Source: JAKPBU01 sp964425695
Lineage (GTDB): Bacteria > Pseudomonadota > Gammaproteobacteria > Xanthomonadales > Xanthomonadaceae
Direction of reading: 5' to 3'
Assembly: GCA_964425695.1 (NCBI GenBank)
Contig: CAYRNF010000013.1
Span: forward strand, 1-64,000
DNA length: 64,000 nt
The notes beneath the pieces are model-generated. The model ran no database searches, was not told the origin of the DNA, and saw nothing but the letters and a program-made list of their open reading frames with translations. Shown here in pieces: positions 27,203 to 35,473 of the stretch. The stretch's first letter is position 1. Each line of letters opens with the position of its first letter. A program made the translations under genes and the position numbers.

Positions 27203-27405
27203 GAGTCTTGATCCCCTTACTTGGTTGAGTCGGCACCGCCGCAAGGCGGGCATCCGTGCGCCATGCAAAGCAACCATCGGCCCGGGGGAGCGCTGGGGAT
27301 CGCCGTATGGCCGGGGGCCGCGGGCGGCTGGACCGCGCGGGGGTGCGGTCCGGCTCGTTCCGTCGAGCAAAGGACGGACGAGGTGACGCCTGCGTCCGCG
27401 CCGCG

Positions 27406-27449
27406 ACCGTAGGCGGACCGCGCCCCCGCAGGCAAGCTGCAGGTGCAGC
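27406..27449 (-). promoter_or_regulatory. Predicted promoter of the M4 peptidase with palindromic operator
   Basis: On the minus strand the perfect palindrome GCTGCA-CC-TGCAGC (27449-27436) touches a -35-like TTGCCT (27435-27430), with TACGGT (27411-27406) 18 nt further. This is the same geometry as the two S8 promoters although the flanks differ. The leader to the GTG is about 200 nt, and the 27203-27538 gap contains no other recognisable feature. Confidence 0.5.
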
Positions 27450-27538
27450 AATCGCCCCGCACGCAGCGGGGAACCGTGAGCGGAATCGCTTACACGCCCG
27501 CGCGCGCGGGCGTGCCCGCGGCGCCGCCGGCCGGCCGG

Positions 27539-28096
27539 TCAGAACATCCCGGTTTCGAGCCGCGCCGCTTCGGACATCATCGCCCGCGTCCACGGCGGGT
27601 CGAAGACCAGCTCCACGTCGGCTTCGGCCACGGTGGGAATCAGTTCCAGCTTGCTGCGCACGTCGTCCACCAGCACGTCGCCCATGCCGCAACCGGGTGC
27701 GGTCAGGGTCATGCGCACGTCCACGCGGCGCTGGCCCGGCTGCTGCGGGTGCGGCACCACGTCGGCTTCGTACACCAGGCCCAGGTCCACCACGTTGATC
27801 GGGATCTCCGGGTCGAAGCAGGTGCGCAGCTGCTTCCAGACCAGGGTTTCGACATCGGCGTCGCTGGCGCCCTGCGGCAGTTCGATCTGCGGCGGCGGCT
27901 CCTTGCCGATGGCATCGGCGTCGCGGCCGGCCACGCGGAACAGGTTCCCTTCGACGAACACGGTGTAGCTGCCGCCCAGGGCCTGCGTGATGTAGCCGAT
28001 GCTGCCGGCCGGCAGGGTCACCACCTCGCCCTGCGGCACCATCACGGCACTGCAGTCGCGTTCGAAGCGGACCGGTTCGCTGCTGCGGGAGTACAT
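27539..28096 (-). CDS. sufT: Iron-sulfur cluster assembly protein SufT (DUF59)
   Basis: 185 residues. The N-terminal part (FERDCSAVMVPQGEVVTLPAGSIGYIT) and the MIP18/DUF59 domain match SufT, an accessory factor in Fe-S protein maturation. The DUF59 region includes CFDPEIPINVVDLGLVY and MTLTAPGCGMGDVL, with the conserved reactive Cys in APGCGMG. No other suf genes are in the window. It lies next to the M4 peptidase promoter but is transcribed away from it on the same strand, ending at 27539. Confidence 0.9.
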   Translation of the reverse strand: MYSRSSEPVRFERDCSAVMVPQGEVVTLPAGSIGYITQALGGSYTVFVEGNLFRVAGRDADAIGKEPPPQIELPQGASDADVETLVWKQLRTCFDPEIPINVVDLGLVYEADVVPHPQQPGQRRVDVRMTLTAPGCGMGDVLVDDVRSKLELIPTVAEADVELVFDPPWTRAMMSEAARLETGMF

Positions 28097-28227
28097 GGCG
28101 GGAAAATGGCGCCGGAGGCGCGCGAGGCAAGGCCGTTGCGTGGGGCGGCCTATTGTACGGATGGCGCGGGGCGGCCCCGGGCGCGATCGCGGCCCGCAGG
28201 TCGGCCGGCTATCCTGTGCGGCCTGTC

Positions 28228-28659
28228 ATGTCCGCGATCCCGATGCCCCGATCCCCTTCTGCGCGCCTGCACCCTGCGGCGCAGTGCGGCGTGCTGCTGC
28301 TGGCCAGCGCCGGCGCCGCGGCCGCCTGGACGCTGCTGGCGCTGGCGCTGGACCGGCAGATCGGCTGGATGGCGGTGCTGGCGGCGCTGGATGCCGCGCT
28401 GGTGCTGCGCTTCGTGCGCATGCCCGCAGGGCCGGCGCGCATGGCGCTGGCGGTGGCGGGCACCGTGCTGGCGATCGTGCTGGCCAACTGGTGGATCGCC
28501 GGCGGGCAGATGGGCGCCCTGGTCGGCCTGCCGCCGTGGGACGCGATCCCCCGGTTGGGACCTGCGCATGCGTGGACGCTGCTGGGCCTGGCGAACGGGG
28601 CGGCCGAGCTTGCCTGGTATGCGGGGGCGCTAGCCCTGGCGGCGGTGATCGCGCGCTGA
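28228..28659 (+). CDS. Small inner membrane protein of unknown function
   Basis: 143 residues from the ATG at 28228. A second ATG at 28243 is equally possible. Four hydrophobic stretches are visible (about 20-42, 45-62, 75-95, 120-140) with a W-rich loop ANWWIAGGQMGALVGLPPWD. No family is recognised. It is convergent with pntB, whose stop lies 14 bp after this gene's stop. Confidence 0.65.
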   Translation: MSAIPMPRSPSARLHPAAQCGVLLLASAGAAAAWTLLALALDRQIGWMAVLAALDAALVLRFVRMPAGPARMALAVAGTVLAIVLANWWIAGGQMGALVGLPPWDAIPRLGPAHAWTLLGLANGAAELAWYAGALALAAVIAR

Positions 28660-28673
28660 GCCGAAGGCGGGCG

Positions 28674-30077
28674 TCAGTGTCCGCCGTCGAGCGCCTTGAG
28701 CTCGCTCACCAGCGCGCTGGCCATCTCCGCGCCGTCGCCGTAGAGCATGCGCGTGTTGTCGGCGTAGAACAGCGCGTTCTCGATGCCGGCAAAGCCCGTG
28801 CCCTTGCCGCGCTTGATGACGATGGTGTTCTTGGACTCCACCACGTCCAGGATCGGCATCCCGTAGATCGGGCTGGCCGGATCGGTCTTGGCGACGGGAT
28901 TGACCACGTCGTTGGCGCCGATCACCAGCGATACGTCGGTGTTCGGGAACTCGGGGTTGATGTCGTCCATGTCCACGATCAGGTCGTAGGGCACGCCGGC
29001 CTCGGCCAGCAGCACGTTCATGTGCCCCGGCATGCGCCCGGCCACCGGGTGGATGGCGAATTTCACCTTCACCCCGCGCTCGATCAGGCGCTGGGTCAGC
29101 TCCCAGATCTTGTGCTGCGCCTGCGCCACGGCCATGCCGTAGCCGGGCACGATCACCACGCGCTCGGCGAACGCCATCATCGCCGCCACGTCGCTGGCGT
29201 CGATGGGCTTCTGCGAGCCGCTGATCTCCGCCGCCTCCGCGCCGCTGCCGCCGAAATTGGAGAACAGCACCGACTGGATGCTGCGGTTCATCGCCTTGGC
29301 CATGAGCCGCGTCAGCAGGATGCCGGCCGCGCCGACCATCATGCCGGCGATGATCAGCGCCTCGTTGCCCAGCACGTAGCCTTCGAACGCCACCGCCAGG
29401 CCGGTGAACGCGTTGTACAGCGAGATCACCACCGGCATGTCGGCGCCGCCGATGGGCAGGGTCATCAACACGCCCAGGACCAGCGACAGCACGAAGAAGG
29501 CGACGATCCACGGCATGGCCAGGGTCTGGATCGCCAGTACGCCGCAGGCCACGGCGGCGATCGCCACCAGCGCGTTGAACCATTGCTGGCCGGCAAACGT
29601 GTAGCGCTTGTCCATGCGCCCGTCGAGCTTGGCCCAGGCGATCACCGAACCGGTCAGCGACACCGCGCCGATCAGCGAACCCAGCACCGCCAGCACCAGC
29701 ACGACCGGCGCCGGCCGCGCGGCCTCGCCCGCCGAGAAGCGCAGCAGTTCCACCGCGCCGATCGCCGCCGCCGAGCCGCCGCCCATGCCGTTGAACAGGG
29801 CGACCATCTGCGGCATGTCGGTGATCGCCACCCGCTTGCCCCAGACCCAGTTCAGGCCCACGCCCAGCACGATCGCCAGCAGCATCAGCCCGATGTTGTG
29901 CAGCCCCGGCAGGAAGAACGTGGCCACCGTGGCGATGAGCATCCCCACGCCGGCCCACTGGATGCCGCTGCGCGCGGTGCGCGGGCTGGCCATGCGCTGC
30001 AGGCCCAGCAGGAACAGCGTCGCGGCCACCAGGTAGCTGGTCTTCACCGCCAGCAGCAGGAGTTCGGCGCTGGTCAC
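28674..30077 (-). CDS. pntB: NAD(P) transhydrogenase subunit beta
   Basis: 467 residues, the usual length. The N-terminal two thirds of the first 280 residues are transmembrane (domain II, proton channel). The C-terminal domain III binds NADP(H), with VIVPGYGMAVAQAQHKIWEL and GANDVVNP as landmarks. The enzyme couples proton entry to NADPH formation. The start is GTG at 30077, overlapping the pntAb stop (GTGA). The catalytic subunit gene pntAa is not adjacent but at 34.3-35.4 kb. Confidence 0.96.
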   Translation of the reverse strand: MTSAELLLLAVKTSYLVAATLFLLGLQRMASPRTARSGIQWAGVGMLIATVATFFLPGLHNIGLMLLAIVLGVGLNWVWGKRVAITDMPQMVALFNGMGGGSAAAIGAVELLRFSAGEAARPAPVVLVLAVLGSLIGAVSLTGSVIAWAKLDGRMDKRYTFAGQQWFNALVAIAAVACGVLAIQTLAMPWIVAFFVLSLVLGVLMTLPIGGADMPVVISLYNAFTGLAVAFEGYVLGNEALIIAGMMVGAAGILLTRLMAKAMNRSIQSVLFSNFGGSGAEAAEISGSQKPIDASDVAAMMAFAERVVIVPGYGMAVAQAQHKIWELTQRLIERGVKVKFAIHPVAGRMPGHMNVLLAEAGVPYDLIVDMDDINPEFPNTDVSLVIGANDVVNPVAKTDPASPIYGMPILDVVESKNTIVIKRGKGTGFAGIENALFYADNTRMLYGDGAEMASALVSELKALDGGH

Positions 30078-30373
30078 TTGCCCGCCTCCGGCTTCCTGCT
30101 GCTCTTGAACATCTCCAGCATCCGCTCGGTCACCACGTAGCCGCCGGCGGCGTTGCCGGCGCCCAGCAGCACGGCGACGAAGCCGATCGCCTTCTCCAGC
30201 GTGGTGTCGGCGTGGCCCAGCACCACCATCGCGCCGATCAGCACGATGCCGTGGATGAAGTTGGAACCCGACATCAGCGGGGTATGCAGGATCACCGGGA
30301 CCCGGGAGATGATCACGTGGCCGGCGATGGCCGCCAGCATGAAGATGTACAGCGCCACGAATCCGTCGATCAT
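30074..30373 (-). CDS. pntAb: NAD(P) transhydrogenase subunit alpha part 2
   Basis: 99 residues from the ATG at 30373, supported by GGAGGAGGG just upstream. It has three to four transmembrane helices (FVALYIFMLAAIAGHVIISR onward) and the VPVILHTPLMSGSNFIHGI signature of this subunit, which forms part of the membrane domain in three-subunit transhydrogenases. Its start is 190 bp from the divergent ECF sigma gene. Confidence 0.95.
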   Translation of the reverse strand: MIDGFVALYIFMLAAIAGHVIISRVPVILHTPLMSGSNFIHGIVLIGAMVVLGHADTTLEKAIGFVAVLLGAGNAAGGYVVTERMLEMFKSSRKPEAGK

Positions 30374-30564
30374 CGCCGCCCTCCTCCAGGTCGCCCGCAT
30401 CATAACCGCCCATGAACCGGCCGCCAGACGGGCCCGCGGCGGCGCGTCAACCCCGCCCCGGCAGACGCGTTCCCGCTACCGACACCCGCACCGCGACGAT
30501 GGGATGGATGGACGCAGGCTGGACAGGACCGGGCGCGACGGCACGCGCGGCTATGCTCGCCGGC

Positions 30565-31116
30565 ATGGATGAGCAGGCCGGCGCGGCGGCCGGTGCCGAC
30601 GAGGTCCCGGCCACGATCGAAGCGTTCTTCGCCGGCGTCGGCGCGCGCGCGTTCCGTTTCGCCGAAGCCGGGCTGCGCCAGCGCGACGACGCGCTGGACG
30701 CGGTGCAGGACGCGATGCTGAAGATGCTCGGCTACCGCGAGCGCCCGGCCCAGGAATGGCCGCCGCTGTTCTGGAGCATCCTGCGCAGCCGGATCGTGGA
30801 CGCGCAGCGGCGCCGCAGCTTCCGCCTGCGCTGGCTGCTGCCGCAATCGGACCGCGACGAGGATGGCGCGATCGACTGGGCGGACGCGGCGCCCGGCCCG
30901 TCGCGCGCCCACGACAGCCGGGAGGGCTACGGCCGGCTGGTGGAAGGCCTGCGCGCCCTGCCCCCGCGACAGCGCGAGGCGTTCACGCTGCGGGTGCTGG
31001 AAGAGTTCGACGTGGCCGATACCGCGCGCATCATGGGATGCAGCGAGGGCTCGGTGAAAACCCACCTGCATCGCGCCCGCGAGGCCCTGCAGCGGCAACT
31101 GGAAGACTGGCAATGA
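30565..31116 (+). CDS. ECF-type RNA polymerase sigma factor
   Basis: 183 residues. Region 2 is degenerate but recognisable (RQRDDALDAVQDAMLKMLGY, then PPLFWSILRSRIVDAQRRR). Region 4 is strong: LRALPPRQREAFTLRVLEEF and the HTH DTARIMGCSEGSVKTHLHRAREAL. The start could be 30553 or 30565. It overlaps the next gene by ATGA. Together with DUF3619 and DUF3106 proteins this is a recurrent cassette in beta- and gammaproteobacteria. Regulon unknown. Confidence 0.88.
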   Translation: MDEQAGAAAGADEVPATIEAFFAGVGARAFRFAEAGLRQRDDALDAVQDAMLKMLGYRERPAQEWPPLFWSILRSRIVDAQRRRSFRLRWLLPQSDRDEDGAIDWADAAPGPSRAHDSREGYGRLVEGLRALPPRQREAFTLRVLEEFDVADTARIMGCSEGSVKTHLHRAREALQRQLEDWQ

Positions 31117-31496
31117 GCACGCAACGCGACACCCCGCAAGACCACGATGCCCGCTTCGACGCCGCCATGCGCGCGCTGCACCGCGAGGCGCTGGACCAGC
31201 TCACGCCCGCCGTGCGCTGGCGGCTCAAGCCTGCACGGCCGGCCCTGCCGCGATCCGCAGCCGAACCGCGGGGTGCGCGCATGGCCCCGCTGTGGGCGGG
31301 CGGCGTGGCGGCGGTGTGTGCGCTGGCTGTCGGCGTGGGGTTGTGGCGCAGCGCCGATCCGGTCGCGCCCGCCGCCCCGGCCGCGCAGCTGGTCATGGAG
31401 GAACTCGACGAAGACGCGGCCACCGTGCTCGGCGAGGACCCCGATTTCTATGCCTGGCTGGCGTCCGACGACGCCGACCTGGTGGCGATGGAGTAG
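31113..31496 (+). CDS. DUF3619-like single-span membrane protein, candidate anti-sigma partner
   Basis: 127 residues. An N-terminal cytoplasmic stretch (HDARFDAAMRALHREALDQL) is followed by one hydrophobic segment (about residues 57-75, APLWAGGVAAVCALAVGVGL) and an acidic C-terminal tail (EELDEDAATVLGEDPDFYAWL). The start overlaps the sigma gene stop (ATGA), the usual position of an anti-sigma factor. No ZAS zinc motif is present. Anti-sigma function is inference from context. Confidence 0.75.
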   Translation: MSTQRDTPQDHDARFDAAMRALHREALDQLTPAVRWRLKPARPALPRSAAEPRGARMAPLWAGGVAAVCALAVGVGLWRSADPVAPAAPAAQLVMEELDEDAATVLGEDPDFYAWLASDDADLVAME

Positions 31497-31502
31497 ACGA
31501 CG

Positions 31503-32009
31503 ATGGCGAGCAAGAACCTGCTGGCGGGCCTGTTGCTGTGTTCGGCCCTGGCGCCTGCGTTCGCGCAGCGGCCGGCCGACGCGCCGCTGCCGCCCTGGGA
31601 GCAGCTGACCCAGGCGCAGCGCGACGAACTGGTAGCGCCCATGCGCGAGCGCTGGAACGCGAACCCCGGCGAGCGTGCGCGCATGCTGGAGCGTGCGCGG
31701 CGCTGGCATGCCATGCCACCGCAGCTGCGCAACCGCGCGCACCGCGGCATGAAGCGCTGGGAGCGCATGGACCCGGCCAGGCGCGCGGAGATGCAGGCCC
31801 TGTTCGAACGCACCCGCGCCATGCCCAGGCAGCAGAAGCGCGAGACGTTCGCGCTGTACCACGCCATGCGCGACATGACCCCGGCGCAACGCGAGGCGCT
31901 CAAGCAGCGATGGACCGCCATGACCGCGGACGAACGCGCGCAGTGGATGCGCGACAACGCCCCACCGCGGTGGCGCAAGCGCGGGCAGCCGGGACACCGC
32001 ACCGAATAG
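31503..32009 (+). CDS. DUF3106 exported protein
   Basis: 168 residues with a signal peptide (MASKNLLAGLLLCSALAPAFAQ). The mature part repeats a short motif: W-x2-(L/M)-(T/D)-x-(A/P)-(Q/R)-R with WEQLTQAQRDEL, WERMDPARRAEM and MRDMTPAQREAL. The repeats suggest a helical periplasmic protein resembling CpxP/Spy-like pattern proteins, although this is only a visual similarity. It is third in the sigma-DUF3619-DUF3106 unit and may be the envelope-stress output or sensor of it. Confidence 0.83.
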   Translation: MASKNLLAGLLLCSALAPAFAQRPADAPLPPWEQLTQAQRDELVAPMRERWNANPGERARMLERARRWHAMPPQLRNRAHRGMKRWERMDPARRAEMQALFERTRAMPRQQKRETFALYHAMRDMTPAQREALKQRWTAMTADERAQWMRDNAPPRWRKRGQPGHRTE

Positions 32010-32103
32010 GCGACGCCGCGCGCACGACGCGTCCGGGTGGCCCGGGCTGGAATGCGGTTGCGAGCTTGCGTGCGCGCGGCAGCGCCAGCCGCGGCGGGGT
32101 GCG

Positions 32104-34218
32104 TTACCCGCACGCTCCTGCGTCGCGCGCCGCCGGCGCGGATGCGTCCGCTTCGCCGCCGGCCGCCGCTTCCCACCGTGCCAGCAGGTCCTCCACCGCG
32201 CCGTGTGCGCCGTGCAGGCGAATCCCGTGCCGGGTCTGGAGCTCGCCCAGGTCGGCCAGTTCGGTATCGGTGGCTCGCTGGCCGGCACGGGTGAGCAGCA
32301 GGCAGCAGTCCGAGTCGCCACGGCGCCAGGCGATCTGCAGGCGCCGTGCCTGCGGGCCGCGCCCCACGGTCAGCCAGTCGCCGACCTCACCATGCACCTG
32401 CCGCCCCGGCTCGGACTCGCCATCGCGCAGCCCGTCGTCTGCGGCCGGTGGCGCGACGCGCGCGGCGTCCGGCTGGGCGAGTGCATGCACGAGCAGCGCA
32501 AGCGCTTCGTCGGCGCCGGCGCCATCCAGGCCGCTTTCGAGCAGGACCTCGCGCAGCGTCGCCTCTAGCCGCAGCACGGCCTGCGCGACTTCCGCGCCCT
32601 GGGCCAGGGCAGCCCTTCCGTCGAGCGCGACGAGGGCCCGGGCCGCGTCGAGCAGCCGCGCGCGGGCGGGCGAGTCCTCGCCATGGCGCAGCGAGACCTG
32701 GGTCAGCGCGTGCCGCCACTGCGTGGACAGGAAGGCGTGCACCTGCGGCAGCACGCGCTGCCCGGCCAGCAGCTGGGCGAGCACCTGGTCCGACGCGGTG
32801 CGCGCGGCCAGCAGTCGTTCGCGTCCCTCGACTGCCTGCACCTGCCGGCGGCGCACCAGCGCGGCACGCGCGCGCATCGGCGCCAGATGCGCCTGCAGGG
32901 CGGCCAACGCTTCGCCGAAGGCCCGCTCCGGCTCGTGCATGTCCGACAGCACGCCGGACGCGGCCTGCACGGCCGCGGCGCGCAACGGGGCGTCCTCCGC
33001 GGCGGCCCCGGCATTGGCGTCCAGCGACCAGGCCAGTTCGTCCAGCAGCTGCCGTGCCGGGTGTTCGGTATCGTCCAGCAGGCCCGGGTCGGTCATCAGC
33101 TGGCGGCACAGCGGGTAGGCCAGTGCCGCCAGCAGCTGCGAGGCTTCGGCATCGAAAGCGTGCGACTCGATCAGCCCGCCGACCAGCGCGCCCGCCAGCA
33201 GCGTCGCGAAGGCCTGGTCGCTGTCCAGCGACGCGGTGGCCGAATCGATGCCCAGGCTGGCCGCACCGCGCAGGACGCGCGCGCGCAGCTGCCCGGCGAT
33301 GTCGGGCGCGTCGGGGTCGGGCCGCGCGTCGGGATCCACCTGCAGCAGCGACAGCACCGCCAGGAATTCGCCATCCTGCAGCAGGCGCCCGTCGCAATGC
33401 GCTGCGCAGGCTCCCGGCGTGCCGGCGGCCCAGCGCTGCAGCGCGCGCGCGCGCGGCGTGGTCTGCAGCCCGAGACTGGCGCGTTCGCGCGCCCGCGTGC
33501 GCCAGCCCGGTGCGGCGACCGACTGCTCCACCTCGAGCGCGCCCTGCGCGCTGGCCGGCGCGAAGACGGCCTCGCCACCGGCCTGCAGCGCGTACCCGGA
33601 TTCGGCCAGCTGCACGTTGATCCGCGCGTAGAAATCGGCCAGGGACGCGGTGCACACGCGCTCGAAGTGCGCCAGCACCGCGACCCGCAGCTGCGGGGAG
33701 CATTCGGTTTCCGGCAGGGTGCGCAGCAGGGCGTTCACCAGCTGCCGCGGGGCCACCGGGTTGGACGGCCGCGCCGATTCGCCCAGCGCCGCGGACAAGG
33801 TGTGCAGCCGGCTGGACACGTGGTCGAGCGCGTCTTCGAAACGGCGCTCGAGGGCTTCGGTGGCGGGCTCGCCGATCAGCTGCGAACTGAGTTCGTCGTG
33901 GCTGAGCAGGCTCAGCCCGGCCGCCTGCGGCGCCGCCGCGCGCGGCCAGTCGCGGAAGCCCTCGTCGAGCTCACGCTGCCAGCGCGTTTCGTACCCGATC
34001 AGGTCCGCGCGCAGCACCGACAGGTCGGTCGCCAGTTCCGCGGTCCGCTCGTCCCTGGCCAGCGCCTTCGCCGCGCGTTGCAGGGTCTGGCCGAGCAGCG
34101 GAGTCAGCATGTTCAGGGCTTGCAGCCGGAACGACTCCACCCAGCGACCGCCATCGACGGTGCTGGAAACGGCGGCTGTGGAACGCGAAGGCGGCATCGA
34201 CGGCAACGATAGCGACAC
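32104..34218 (-). CDS. DUF1631 family protein (first paralogue)
   Basis: 704 residues, mostly alpha-helical and without signal or membrane segments. An ATG at 34197 (MPPSRSTA) is an alternative start. DUF1631 landmarks include the N-terminal ALNMLTPLLGQTLQRAAKAL, the middle LPETECSPQLRVAVLAHFERV, and the C-terminal module RRLQIAWRRGDSDCCLLLTRAGQR. These proteins have been mislabelled thymidine phosphorylase. No function is established. It lies 90 bp downstream of pntAa on the same strand and converges with the DUF3106 gene. A longer paralogue is on the other side of pntAa. Confidence 0.85.
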   Translation of the reverse strand: MSLSLPSMPPSRSTAAVSSTVDGGRWVESFRLQALNMLTPLLGQTLQRAAKALARDERTAELATDLSVLRADLIGYETRWQRELDEGFRDWPRAAAPQAAGLSLLSHDELSSQLIGEPATEALERRFEDALDHVSSRLHTLSAALGESARPSNPVAPRQLVNALLRTLPETECSPQLRVAVLAHFERVCTASLADFYARINVQLAESGYALQAGGEAVFAPASAQGALEVEQSVAAPGWRTRARERASLGLQTTPRARALQRWAAGTPGACAAHCDGRLLQDGEFLAVLSLLQVDPDARPDPDAPDIAGQLRARVLRGAASLGIDSATASLDSDQAFATLLAGALVGGLIESHAFDAEASQLLAALAYPLCRQLMTDPGLLDDTEHPARQLLDELAWSLDANAGAAAEDAPLRAAAVQAASGVLSDMHEPERAFGEALAALQAHLAPMRARAALVRRRQVQAVEGRERLLAARTASDQVLAQLLAGQRVLPQVHAFLSTQWRHALTQVSLRHGEDSPARARLLDAARALVALDGRAALAQGAEVAQAVLRLEATLREVLLESGLDGAGADEALALLVHALAQPDAARVAPPAADDGLRDGESEPGRQVHGEVGDWLTVGRGPQARRLQIAWRRGDSDCCLLLTRAGQRATDTELADLGELQTRHGIRLHGAHGAVEDLLARWEAAAGGEADASAPAARDAGACG

Positions 34219-34308
34219 GGATGTGACGGAACGCGCATGCGAGGCGTGCGCGCGCGCAGCAAAACATCCCGGCGTTGCGGGCGCAAGTTGCGGCGGTCGG
34301 CAGCGCGT

Positions 34309-35403
34309 TCAGGTAGCCCGTTCGGGCCATACCGTCTTCGCCAGCAGTTCGTCGCTCCAGTCGTGCGCAAGCGCGCCGTCTTTCAGGAACAGGCTGGTGA
34401 AGTTGTAGAGGTTGCGCGCGTACATCTCGCTGGCATGCAGCGCGCCCATGGACGCGAGGTTCAGCGGGCCGGACACGGTCACGCCGTCCGCGTCGCAGGT
34501 TTCGCCGGGGCGGGTGAGCTCGCAGTTGCCGCCGGTTTCGGCGGCCAGGTCCACGATCACGCTGCCCGGCTTCATGCCGGCCACCATGGCGGCGCTGATG
34601 ATCTTCGGCGCGGGACGCCCGGGCACGGCTGCAGTGCACACGATCACGTCGATGTTCTTCAGGTGTTCGGCCAGGCGGCGCTGCTGCTCGGCGCGTTCCT
34701 CGTCGCTGAGCTGGCGGGCATAACCGCCCTCGCCCGCGGCGCTGACGCCCAGGTCCAGGAACTTGCCGCCCAGCGATTCGATCTGCTCGCGGGTTTCGGG
34801 GCGCACGTCGAAACCTTCGACCTGCGCGCCCAGGCGTTTCGCGGTGGCGATGGCCTGCAGGCCGGCCACGCCCGCGCCGACGACCAGGACCTTCGACGGA
34901 CGGATCGTGCCGGCCGCGGTGGTGAGCATGGGGAAGAAGCGCGGCGTGAGCGTTGCTGCGATCAGCACCGCCTTGTAGCCGGCCATGCCGGCCTGCGAGC
35001 TGAGGATGTCCATCGCCTGCGCGCGGGTGGTGCGCGGCAGCCGTTCCAGCGGGAAGGCCACGATGCCGCGCGACTGCAGCGCCTCGGCCCGCGCCGGATC
35101 GGCCTGGGGCTGCAGCGCGCCCACCAGCGTGGCACCGGGCTTCATCGCCGCGATGCGCTGCGGCGCGGGCGGCTGCACGCACAGCACCACGTCGGCGTCG
35201 GACAGCGCGGCGCTCGCGTCGTCCACGATCTGCGCGCCGGCCTCGGCGTAGGCCGCGTCGGGAAGACCGGCCGCGGCGCCGGCCCCGCGCTCGAGCAGCA
35301 CCCGTGCGCCGGCGGCGACGAACTTGCGGCAGGTTTCCGGAGTCAGCGCGACGCGCCGTTCGCCGGGCGCTTCCTCGCGCGCCACGCCAAGGTTGATCGC
35401 CAT
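34309..35403 (-). CDS. pntAa: NAD(P) transhydrogenase subunit alpha part 1
   Basis: 364 residues from the ATG at 35403, preceded by GAGGAGGGG. It binds NAD(H) with the dinucleotide fold VLVVGAGVAGLQAIATAKRLGA near residue 170 and the alanine dehydrogenase/PNT N-terminal signature REEAPGERRVALTPETCRK. The RPxxR-type redox loop IVCTAAVPGRPAPKI is present. It should pair with PntAb and PntB, but these are encoded about 4 kb downstream past a DUF1631 gene and an oppositely oriented sigma factor cassette. Confidence 0.95.
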   Translation of the reverse strand: MAINLGVAREEAPGERRVALTPETCRKFVAAGARVLLERGAGAAAGLPDAAYAEAGAQIVDDASAALSDADVVLCVQPPAPQRIAAMKPGATLVGALQPQADPARAEALQSRGIVAFPLERLPRTTRAQAMDILSSQAGMAGYKAVLIAATLTPRFFPMLTTAAGTIRPSKVLVVGAGVAGLQAIATAKRLGAQVEGFDVRPETREQIESLGGKFLDLGVSAAGEGGYARQLSDEERAEQQRRLAEHLKNIDVIVCTAAVPGRPAPKIISAAMVAGMKPGSVIVDLAAETGGNCELTRPGETCDADGVTVSGPLNLASMGALHASEMYARNLYNFTSLFLKDGALAHDWSDELLAKTVWPERAT

Positions 35404-35473
35404 CCACCCCTCCTCGCCGGTCGGAAGGCCCATCGTAGCGAACGGCGGCTGGCGCTGCTGCGCCACGCGCAGG

